A model generated the notes under the pieces. That model made no database searches. It worked only from the letters and a program-made list of their open reading frames with translations, and was not told where the DNA came from. Positions 35,336-45,141 of a DNA stretch of 64,000 nucleotides are shown one piece after another. Origin of the DNA: Siderastrea radians (taxonomy: Eukaryota; Cnidaria; Anthozoa; Scleractinia; Rhizangiidae); the NCBI GenBank assembly GCA_964017195.1, contig OZ024894.1, positions 4,490,347-4,554,346 on the forward strand, in the 5' to 3' direction. Numbering within the stretch: the stretch's first letter is position 1; each line of letters starts with the position of its first letter. The position numbers were made by a program, and so were the translations under genes.

Positions 35336-37539
35336 GAATAAATTAGACCTATTCATTTGGTTTGTTTCTCGTTTTTGGTTTCTAGATTTCAGATTTTTGA
35401 TTTGGGTACATCTAGAGTGTTGTTGTCAGTGATACTGTACTTGCCTAAAAAATGAACTTGTAAGATTGCTGATCTTAAATGTTACTGGTGCCCAATATCC
35501 ATAGAAAGATTTGTACTGTTAAGTTGAAATTAGATCACAAGGTTTTTTAAAGGAAATCCTTATGCAATAAGCAGACTTGCCACCAAAGCCGGCAATCCAA
35601 CCAAATGCAATTTGAAATTTCCTTCTGAAATATTTCTCACTGGTATTCCTAAATACCAAGGTTATTCACTTCGCTTCTTTCTGAAGGTCAACAACGCTGA
35701 TAATTATGTGTTCAGCAAAGTTACTAATAATTTAATTATTAAAAGCATTCAAGTCGGCAGCAATAGTCACTGGTTACAAAAAAAATGTTCTTACTCAGCC
35801 AGAAGCATTAATCACTTCATTTTCACTTTACAAGCTGAAGTGTACAACTTTATTTAGGGAGGGAGTGTTGACAGATCAGCAAGAAACAGCTTATTTACAT
35901 GTATTTGCCCCAATAGCCATTTTACAATATTTATTGCTTGTATTGATTATATTATTATTATGGAGCAGGAGCTCACAACAAACCTTTATGGGCTTTACAA
36001 GGAGAGCACCTGTTACAAAATTAATGTGCTATTAACCTTTTGACTGTCATGAGAGACTAGCTTTTGATCACATTGATTAGCAGTGTTTGTATAATGCACA
36101 TACGTGCCAGTAGTTTTACGAACCTTGTGGTTAAATCAGGATGTGAGCTCGAGTTAAGAAGATGTACACAGAGGACTTACTGTTGAATTAAATAATATTT
36201 TCCTGTTTGAACTGAGTGTCTGTGTGTAACATCGACATGACAGACAATATGGTTATGTATCTAGTTAATTACTAATGCTTTTGATTAGTCAAAAATACTT
36301 TTTAGTATAAGATGTATTTTAATGTCCATTGTGTTAATTTGTTCTTAAAAATTTGCAATGTTTTGGATTGACATCTCAATAGTTATGCAAAATTACTGGA
36401 ATTACATAATTCAACTAACCCTTCAGAGGTTTGTGCATGACTTTACATCAACAAGTTTGTTAGTGGTTTGTTTTAAAAATAACCATCAAGGTAAGCAGAT
36501 TAACATGAAAATTTCAAGCACTACATAACAACGATGAATTTATAGTATCAAAGAGCTTTTTGATACCTCAATTGACAAATTCACCCACTAAAGATTTCTC
36601 ATGTCAAACATAACAGAGCCAGGCTGTTGCATAACTCGTTACTTGTCCTAACACAAGTGTCCAAGTTTATCATGCATTTAAAGTAATATTTAGCCTTCAT
36701 ATCAGTCTTTATCGTCGTGACTTACACCAACATGACCAGTTTCTGGCTTTGAAAGTCAGCAGAAATCTCTCTCAAAATCCTATAAATTCAAGGAATAGCC
36801 AAACCTAAGTACGAATAAGCAATGTTTTCACATGCGCTGTATGTCCTACCTCCACAGCTTGTGTTTGTAAGCGGACTTCAAACTGTGTCTTGTCGACAAA
36901 CTAGAAAATTTTCGTGGAAAACTTAGTTTCTGACTCTGAAAAGTCTTGTGAAGGCTTTGTGGTCCTACATCATTGGCAGGAATCACTCTCAAAATATGGC
37001 GACCGCCTTACATCATATATGTAGGTGCGCCACTTGTGTTTATGAGTGGACTTCAAACTGCGCCTTTTCGACAAACTTAAAAACTTCTCTAAAAAACTTG
37101 AAGGAAATAACAAAATAGCTCAACCACGAGTAATATTCACCTACTCGCTTGCACCTATATGCTAAATTGTCCATTTGGGGTGTGGGGAGCATGAAAGCGA
37201 GGCCAAAGTGCATGCCAGTATCTGGCCAAGTGAAGGCCCTGCAAAAATCTTTTCTTTTTTTTTTTGGAAGGGGGGGGGGGGGGTGGACAACTACTTGTGA
37301 AGTTTAAGCTTGTTATCACTGCTATATGTTTTGGTTTGACAAAATTAACCCAGTGTAGATTCTTGTGTTGGGGCCTTATGTGCCACATGGTGTAAAGAGG
37401 CCTAAGTAAGTAAGTAAGATTTGTGTGTTATTTTCCTTCTTTATATGAGCAAGATTTCAGATCTGAAGATCTTAGGTTCGAGTCCAGTCCCTGCCATCGT
37501 GTTGTTTCCTTAGACAAGAAACTTTATCCAACATTGCCT
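35336..37539. other. Non-coding stretch
   Basis: No coding region is recognised. A G-run (37,269-37,282) sits next to a T-run. Text resembling the GTGTTTGTAAGCGGACTTCAAACTG segment occurs twice (about 36,860 and 37,040), a small internal duplication. Confidence 0.4.
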
Positions 37540-37625
37540 CTCTTCACCCAGGTGTATAAAATGGGTACCGGCAACATACTCCTGGGGATTAACCCTGCAA
37601 TGGAATAGCATCCCATTCAGGGGGA
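37540..37625 (-). repeat. Dispersed SINE-like repeat, reverse copy
   Basis: Reverse complement of the unit at 35,230-35,310 (CACCCAGGTGTATAAAATGG...ACTCCTGGGGATTAACCCTG). Confidence 0.65.
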
Positions 37626-40040
37626 GGGGGGTACATGTAGCTGCGATAACAAGTTTTGTGGCTGTTTTGACAATGACCATGGGGGAGTCACTCGCTGGCT
37701 GCGGAAGTACGGGAACTATACAGCAGGATGTAATACTGCGATATCTCCAAGATAACTTCGTAACTCTAGCCAAGAATGCAACCACTTGGTATTAAACCAA
37801 TTCAACTGCATACAGATAGGACTGGATTGTGTTACCGACGTCCCCACTGGGGGTGTATCCCACTGGGATAACCGCACGGGTCTAACCTCGGCAAGTACCG
37901 TATAGCCCGGTTGGGCATAACCAAAGAACTACTTGCAAAGCACATATGCCAACCTCTACATAGATGATGTAATCTTCCGACGACTAATCCTAAACTGCTA
38001 TTGGTTATCAATGATCTAATTATTGTCCTAGGCCATTCCATCATTGGCAAGTCAGTTACCCTGTTAAAGGTTTACTACTTACAACTTCAGGTAGTTCACA
38101 CACTAAGGCGTTACACTACAATACAGATGAACGGGTGATTAACATGTTCAGTTTACTGCTGTTGGCTTTTCTATGTTAATAAACTATTGAAGAAACATCA
38201 GCAAATTTTCTTATCACATAGCAATACTCTTGGTTGCTTCATGCTGCAAAAACCGGGATAAGCTCCAGCCACGTGGGCCTCATTGGCTTGTGTGCAACTT
38301 TACCCCTAATGATTAAATGTGTATACATGTATTATAAACTATGTTCCTTGTAACTTCTCTGTTGTCAGTTTTTTTAATATAATTATATGAAGCTGTTAGG
38401 GAAGTATGGATGTGGGTTCCTACAATCTTGTTTTAAAAATAGTAATTGCAGCTGAGCACTTTATACATTGGCCAAATACTGAAGAGTGATCACAATCTAA
38501 TGAATTGCTTTTTTTTGAAAGTAGAGTTGAGGATTTTAACCTTGTAATGTAGCCACATAAAAAAAATATTCTTGAAAGTTTACAACAACGAAAGAGGTTG
38601 GCAAAACCCATAGATACCTGTCTAACCTATAGATGTTCATTCCCATTAATTTTTAGGGAAGAAGAACCTGAGATAGAACTCGAAGCATACAGTGTAAGAA
38701 GGAATTGATGAACTGGATTCAAACAAGTTACAAGAACTATTTATTTAATTAATTAATTATTTATTTAATTGTGCACATTTTCAACAGAATCAGCAGAAGC
38801 TTGATTCCAAGGAAATATAGACCTTGTTTACCAAAAAAGGAACTCAGACTGTAAATTTCAGCTAACTTACAGTGTACATGTAGCTATGCAACAATTTAAT
38901 CAGTCACACTACGATATCACACTACATTTCAATACGTGGTTACAGAATACACAAAAGTGCGTAAATTAACAATCTGGAAGGTGGATTGAAATGCTTGTTA
39001 AACCATGTTGTATTGTAAATAGTTACTTTCATTTCTTAGTTCAGATGGTAGCATTTTCCAAGTCTTTCCTTCAATGATGCTAATTGACCCCTTGGTACTT
39101 AAATTGGACATTGTAGCTTACAGTAGGCTCAGTGGATCTTCATGATAGATGTTGTAGGCTATTATGGAAATCAGGCAGGTAACTAAATTCATTTAGCAAG
39201 TTAACAGTCGTCAGGCTATTAAACACTTGTAAACAAGCAGACAAGTACCACTAGGTTTGGCAAACATTCCCTGCGGTACTTTGCGAGTTTTACAAAGTAT
39301 GCCGGGTCTTTCTGAGATTTTATCAGCCATGGGGTAATCAATATGATCGTTTCAGGATAAGCACCGATCTAACATGACACCTAACTACTTGAGGCTATGA
39401 AAACTCTAGTAAAGGTAGTAGCATAGTAAAGCCTATAATAAAGCTATTTACGCCACTAAACCTGTGTCTGGTTTCCATTAACATTACTTCATTGTTATCT
39501 CTTTTAGCTGGTTACATTCCAATAAAAATGGATCCATGTACATGCTACAGGAAAATGATGCCATTAGTGAAATTGATTTGACACCTCTTTATCTGGCAAT
39601 TTGACTGTTATTCTGCTGATGCACTTAGGTTTACCAATAAGTACCGTTTATAGCTGTTTTATTATGAAATGGGCTAATTGAATGTTAATTTAATGTTTTG
39701 GTGTCCAAATGTTCATGTTGGGAGATCCTTGACCATAATGCTGTTGCTACTGAAGACCTCTATCCAACTTATCATGTATTTAGACTGCTAGCAGAACCCT
39801 GTCTAGAAAGCCAAGCGGGCAAGCTAAATCATGCAAGCACTCTAAACAAGCTTGAAGAGCAAGCGACAGGAGTAAAAAAAATATTGTCTGCCCACTCTAG
39901 GCTTCCTGTCCTCTCCTGATTTTGCTTGCCTACTCAACTATCTGGAAGACTTCTATCAGTCTACCACATCTTTGCCCTCTGAACTTCTATGGGTATGATT
40001 TCGGTCATGCTTACTGTGCTGTTACCAGGTAGTTACACGA
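37626..40040. other. Non-coding stretch
   Basis: Only short frames without domain content. Some TTTATTTAATTAATTAATTA microsatellite occurs near 38,740. Confidence 0.4.
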
Positions 40041-41834
40041 ATTGCGACATGTTGATTTGGTGGTATCAGGACGTGTTCAATAGAAGGTTCAAAAATGTTA
40101 GTCACGAAACAGTGTCAGTCTTAGTCAAGGTTCGCCCCTTACATAGCCTGCGTGGCAGTCGTTTCCTATCTATCAGCGCGAAAAAGAGGACACTGTCAAT
40201 AAACAGCATGCGACCGATTCCTTGACTTTAAGTGCCTCAAACATGGTCACACACACCATCTTATCATCCAAAATTAAAAACTCCTAAAAAATTACACTAT
40301 ATAATACGTTTTAAACGAACAAGCATTCACCTAACGAAAAAAAAGGCTTTACCTCCCTCGTTCCAGTGGCAAAAGGTCAAAGACACATACATGGAATTAC
40401 TTAATGACCTAAACTCACCACACTTGCGGCATTTTCAAGTTTCCATTCCATCCAGTACTGCGTGCAACATTGTGCGCAGCATAACGAGCAACATCGCGCG
40501 TCATTTTGTCCTCAATATTGCTTGAAATATTGTGCGCATCACAACACGGAACATTGTGCGCATGATTATGCGGAACATGGCACTCAACACTGTGTGCGAT
40601 ATTGCGTGCAACGTGCGCGTCACAACGAGCAACATTGCGCAACAAATTGTCCTCAATATTGCCTGCAATATTGCACGCACCATAACACGAAACATTGTCC
40701 TTAATATTGCTAGTAACATTGTGCGCACAGTGACGCGAAATATTTCACCTAATATTGCGTGCAACATTGCGCATGATTATGTGGAACATTACACGCAATA
40801 TCGTGCTCAATATTGCGTGCAACATTACGTGTAACATGGCGAGGGACAACATTGAGCTAATCATAACGAACAGTATTGCGCGCCATGATATTGTCCACAA
40901 TATTACTTACAATAATGTGTGCATCATTGCGCGCAACATTGCGACATGTTGATTTGGTGGTATCAGGACGTGTTCAATAGAAGGTTCAAAAATGTTAGTC
41001 ACGAAACAGTGTCAGTCTTAGTCAAGGTTCGCCCCTTACATAGCCTGCGTGGCAGTCGTTTCCTATCTATCAGCGCGAAAAAGAGGACACTGTCAATAAA
41101 CAGCATGCGACCGATTCCTTGACTTTAAGTGCCTCAAACATGGTCACACACACCATCTTATCATCCAAAATTAAAAACTCCTAAAAAATTACACTATATA
41201 ATACGTTTTAAACGAACAAGCATTCACCTAACGAAAAAAAAGGCTTTACCTCCCTCGTTCCAGTGGCAAAAGGTCAAAGACACATACATGGAATTACTTA
41301 ATGACCTAAACTCACCACACTTGCGGCATTTTCAAGTTTCCATTCCATCCAGTACTGCGTGCAACATTGTGCGCAGCATAACGAGCAACATCGCGCGTCA
41401 TTTTGTCCTCAATATTGCTTGAAATATTGTGCGCATCACAACACGGAACATTGTGCGCATGATTATGCGGAACATGGCACTCAACACTGCGTGCGATATT
41501 GCGTGCAACGTGCGCGTCACAACGAGCAACGTTGCGCAACAAATTGTCCTCAATATTGCCTGCAATATTGCACGCACCATAACACGAAACACTGTCCTTA
41601 ATATTGCTAGTAACATTGTGCGCACAGTGACGCGAAATATTTCACCTAATATTGCGTGCAACATTGCGCATGATTATGCGGAACATTACACGCAATATCG
41701 TGCTCAATATTGCGTGCAACATTACGTGTAACATGGCGAGGGACAACATTGAGCTAATCATAACGAACAGTATTGCGCGCCATGATATTGTCCACAATAT
41801 TACTTACAATAATGTGTGCATCATTGCGCGCAAC
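40041..41834. repeat. Two-copy 897-bp tandem duplication with inner minisatellite
   Basis: Copies about 40041-40937 and 40938-41834 differ at only a few bases, for example TGTGTGCG versus TGCGTGCG. The second half of each copy, and 41,835-41,960 beyond, is a degenerate array of AACATTGYGCGCAATATTGC-type units. These give complementary matches everywhere and spurious open frames on both strands. Confidence 0.9.
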
Positions 41835-41960
41835 ATTGCGTTCAATGTTGCACACGATATTGTGCGCAATATTGCTCGCAACATTACGTGTAACATAGCG
41901 AGGGAAACTGCATACATCATTACGTGCAACATTACGCACAATATTGCACGCAGAAAGTTG

Positions 41961-42250
41961 CAGCTTTATTATAAAGGCAATTTTATTACGTTATATTAAT
42001 GTGATCGTAAGAAAATTGTCCTACATAAATTAGTTTCATGCGGACTTCACCGCACCTTGAACACCAGCTGACCTAGTACCTTTAGGGACGTTTCCTTCCA
42101 TTAATGTTTTTCTTTCCTGTTTCTTTTAAACTAGGGAACAGTATGGACGGTTTATTCTTTCTGGTTTTATTGATTCAATTGTTACAAAACAAGGCAAAGA
42201 AGTGTATATGAATTGCTCTATTTCTCCATCACTGAATTGAGAGTGTTTAG
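41961..42250. other. Presumed right edge zone of the host-like block
   Basis: Sequence after the minisatellite and before the first CCTTTTTGTAAC motif at 42251. The junction back into Polinton DNA should lie here or slightly left; no boundary repeat is visible. Confidence 0.35.
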
Positions 42251-43542
42251 GTCCTTTTTGTAACCCTGGATAGAACTCCTCGTTTCAAGATTGCAATTTT
42301 TTTCGTTAAAATAATGCTAGAAATGAACTTTAACTTTGGGATAAGATGAGGCCTTAATAGATAAAAAACATACTAAAAAAGGAGCTTTTTGTTGTAAAAA
42401 CTAAAGAAAATATGAACATTTTTGGTCCGTTTTTGCCACTGACGTTTTCACAAAAAAGATTTTGTAGAACAAAGAAGTTAAACAATGCTATTACAAAAAG
42501 CGTCAATCGTTACGCATCGAAAAATTAGAATTTACTTCACAAGAACTTATATATTGCGCTTAATATGCAATTTGATCCTTTTTGTAACTGGTACATTGCT
42601 CTCTGGGTAAGATGTTTGCAGGACGTTTCTTTTAATTTTAATACCTGCAAAGTAGTTTTGACGATATCTACAAATAGCCTAGGCCAGAGGAATATTTCTT
42701 CTTAAACATTGTTTCCTTATTTCTTATATTTTGAGTTTTATCCGAAAAAATTAAAGTTCCTTTTTGTAACCAGTTCAACTAAGTTTTTACATGTTCTTGA
42801 CAGGATTTTTTTATAAGAAAAAAGAACAAATATTGAGTTTAAAATACGAAGTCGATTTAAACGATTATTGTTCTTGATACTGTCAAAACGTCAGATTAAA
42901 ATGAGACAAATTTGAAGAAAAATTAATCGAGACATTCAGAGTGCCATTCCAAAATTCACTTGTAAAGAAAGCTGTTTCTTCTACACTTAATAATTGTCAT
43001 AAAACAATAACTTAGCTCACTGACGAATTGTGTCTCTGTTTAACAAACATTATCAAACATGTTGCACATTTTTCAAGCCAAAATATTAACAAGTAAGGAA
43101 GTTATGAAAGATTGATGTGCAACGTTTAAAAACGGCACTTTTTGGAAACACCTTAATCTTCCAAGATATGAGGTTAGGTACATAGAGTTTCATCTTGAAA
43201 TTTGTTTCGTTTTTTGGCTGTAAAAGCTGAAATTAAAATGCAAGTGGTTCTTTCGCGGGAAGTGCTGAAAAGTAAGGTTGTGATCTATCCACAAGAACAT
43301 CGATCAAATTTGTTTTCTGGATATTAAACTGAGGAAAACCACGACCATGTTCCTTTTCGTAACGAAGAAGTTGCGTCTTTGGGGATTACTAATGACAGGG
43401 AACTTTGTTTGCAGAGTGCGACGTACACATTAAAATATTGCCCCTAATGAACAAGGCAGCGGGTTCTGCGAACAAGTTTTGTCTACCCGATAAAAAATAG
43501 CTGGAATTGAAGTTCAGGTTACGTTAGGGACTCTCGATGAAT
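42251..43542. repeat. CCTTTTTGTAAC motifs, right cluster, otherwise non-coding
   Basis: TCCTTTTTGTAAC occurs at about 42252, 42574 and 42759, with TCCTTTTCGTAAC at 43350, matching the left array at 12842-13064. Spacing is wide (hundreds of bases). No open reading frame of note. Confidence 0.65.
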
Positions 43543-43728
43543 CTAAGGATGGTTTGATCTGTCTTCGTTAATTGAACCGTCAGGGTTTATGTATTCAACC
43601 GTCATCCATCTTAAATTTGGTGTCTTCTCATCACCATTGTAATGTTTCAAAATATTAATTTTTTTTGTGCATCCATCTTTATAATCCATAGTTATTAACA
43701 TTTGTGATTCTCGGGTTGCGATTTCCAT
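43543..43728 (-). CDS. Small Polinton protein of unknown function (right paralogue)
   Basis: 61 residues starting MEIATRESQMLITMDYKDGC. The core YKDGC-(T/E)KxINI and a following hydrophobic-acidic stretch match the ORF at 12439-12807, so both derive from one gene that was originally duplicated or split within the element. An ATATATA run directly precedes the ATG, and a TCTAAAT box lies about 21 nt upstream, as for other viral genes. It is divergent from the VLTF3-like gene at 43811. No function can be assigned. Confidence 0.55.
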   Translation of the reverse strand: MEIATRESQMLITMDYKDGCTKKINILKHYNGDEKTPNLRWMTVEYINPDGSINEDRSNHP

Positions 43729-43810
43729 TTATATATAATATAATTTAGATAATATTTAAGTCGTTTGAAACGTACAGAATGTTGAAAAATATCTCATATA
43801 ATAGTATAGA

Positions 43811-44368
43811 ATGAATTGCAATGAAGATATTCACAATTACTTGAAAGAATCAGAAGTTGTTTGTCCTTTTTGTGACCAGCAAATAGATTATTCCAGAAAA
43901 CCAAAAGATGATAAATGCTGTGATAATCAGTATATTATTAACGACGATGGGATGTTAGCATGTCTAAGTTGTGGTGTAGTACAAGGATATAATTATGTGA
44001 AAGAATATGTTAATTTTTATGAGAACAGACATAAATTTATAAGAAAATCTGTTTACCATCGAGAGTACCACATCAACAACATATTACTTGATATCAAAGA
44101 AAAATATAACATTGAAATATCAAACTGTCAGAAACATAAGATTGATATAATCTATGCAGAGATTGGTAAGATTATAAATGAAGTTAATGGTACAAGGAAA
44201 AGGATGATTAGCGTAAATTTCATTATGAGAAAGATATTCAAGATGATGGAAATACCTTACAAAAATATTCCAATTAGTAAATCGAAAAAAACATTAGCTT
44301 TTTACGATCGATATTGGGCAAGTATTATGTCTCTTATTGGTGATAAAATAAAATCTATTATTAGATGA
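43811..44368 (+). CDS. VLTF3-like late transcription factor
   Basis: 185 residues. The N-terminus has a zinc-ribbon arrangement (CPFC near residue 18, CC near 37, CLSCG near 54). A block like that of poxvirus A2/VLTF3-family late transcription factors follows: SVYHREYHINNIL, then a helical region ending in ISVNFIMRKIFKMMEIPYKN and YDRYW. In nucleocytoplasmic large DNA viruses this family activates late promoters. The start lies in a TATAGAATG context shared with the polymerase gene and the ORF at 54964, distinct from capsid genes, so it is probably expressed before them. Its 3' end overlaps the 3' end of the opposing gene by 8 bp. Family assignment rests on motif recognition by eye. Confidence 0.72.
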   Translation: MNCNEDIHNYLKESEVVCPFCDQQIDYSRKPKDDKCCDNQYIINDDGMLACLSCGVVQGYNYVKEYVNFYENRHKFIRKSVYHREYHINNILLDIKEKYNIEISNCQKHKIDIIYAEIGKIINEVNGTRKRMISVNFIMRKIFKMMEIPYKNIPISKSKKTLAFYDRYWASIMSLIGDKIKSIIR

Positions 44369-44846
44369 ATACCTTATTATATTTCTTTTCAAATTTGTCA
44401 GTTAAAGGACACATTTCAATGATTATTTCATCAAGAACTTTAACATGATCAAGAAATTCTTTTTCATTATACTCCAGTCCTCTCATAAAGGATCGTAAAT
44501 GAGTTAAAACCTTTTCATACGTAGTGTACGCGAATTTACACATCTCGATCTTTCTTTTATAATTTTTGACCTCTGAATATGTTTTTAGTATAAGCCCTGC
44601 GCCTGATATTGATCCAAGTACAGCGGGGTTTAACGTCACACCACCAGCCACAGTCCCAGTTACTATCAATACAACAGATCCAATGTTACATGCCATATTC
44701 TTTTTCTTGAAGCTTTTAAATGACTCTTTGTGGAGCCAGTATTGCTTATGGTAGAATTTGTACAATGCTTTCAACTCAGATATTTGATCTTCTGTTAAAT
44801 TTTCTGAAACATGGTTCCAATTGAATATTCTTTTACGTCTATCCAT
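44361..44846 (-). CDS. Membrane protein, apolipoprotein-L-like hydrophobic core
   Basis: 161 residues. A charged N-terminal helical stretch (residues 1-50) precedes one long glycine-rich hydrophobic hairpin of about 45 residues (VVLIVTGTVAGGVTLNPAVL, then GSISGAGLIL). A basic/acidic helical C-terminus follows. This layout resembles ApoL-type pore or membrane-binding proteins, but homology is not established. The start has an ATATAT context and an upstream TGTAACC box 12-18 nt away, as in the late genes, so a role in virion membrane interaction, egress or host lysis is possible. Tail-to-tail with the VLTF3-like gene. Confidence 0.6.
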   Translation of the reverse strand: MDRRKRIFNWNHVSENLTEDQISELKALYKFYHKQYWLHKESFKSFKKKNMACNIGSVVLIVTGTVAGGVTLNPAVLGSISGAGLILKTYSEVKNYKRKIEMCKFAYTTYEKVLTHLRSFMRGLEYNEKEFLDHVKVLDEIIIEMCPLTDKFEKKYNKVFI

Positions 44847-44864
44847 ATATATTATATGGTTACA
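44847..44864 (-). promoter_or_regulatory. Late-type start motif (TGTAACC...ATATAT) before 44846
   Basis: On the minus strand TGTAACCATATAATATAT runs directly into the ATG, matching the box-plus-AT-run layout of the capsid genes. Confidence 0.5.
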
Positions 44865-44988
44865 TTTTTTCTTTTTTGAACGATTTCTTAATACTGATGT
44901 ATAATTTTCTAATGTTTCGAACTATTTTTTCTATATTCTCAATAATTTCGTTGATTAAAGTTGATGTTTTCATATTATATTGTTTAGA

Positions 44989-45141
44989 TTATTCATTATG
45001 TTTTTCATCGGAAACCTCAACGCTTATTTCTTTTGGGATAATATATTCTAAAAAGCATTCCATACTCCAATCAGATGGATATCCGCATTGTGATATATGA
45101 TGAATGTAAAAATGTTTATGGCACTCTATATTTAACAAACA
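44989..45141 (-). other. Short open frame without ATG, possible gene remnant
   Basis: Minus-strand frame of about 50 codons containing HHISQCGYPSDWSMECF. No start codon suits the full length; an internal Met exists. It follows the fibre-like gene in another frame. Too little to call a gene. Confidence 0.25.

Larger units (their letters stand above)
13065..42250. other. 29-kb host-like block inside the Polinton
   Basis: Polinton-type sequence stops after the left motif array and resumes with the right one. Between them are no viral genes. There is a cellular or transposon tyrosine-recombinase gene, decayed repeat ORFs, several MITEs, a tRNA-derived SINE-like copy and tandem duplications, much like the flanking chromosome. 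The exact edges cannot be placed by eye; 13065 and 42250 are outer limits. No terminal repeat or target duplication for the block as a whole was found. Confidence 0.7.

Noticed and set aside
37155..37388. 77-codon minus-strand ORF with PPPPP run
   Set aside because: The proline run translates a G homopolymer; no other coding evidence.
40415..41999. Many open frames on both strands with NIxxNIARNI-type repeats
   Set aside because: Products of a self-complementary minisatellite, mirrored on both strands and in both tandem copies.
43811..44368. Host TFIIB-like factor
   Set aside because: A single ribbon followed by the VLTF3-type YHREYH block and no cyclin repeats; VLTF3 fits better, though not proven.
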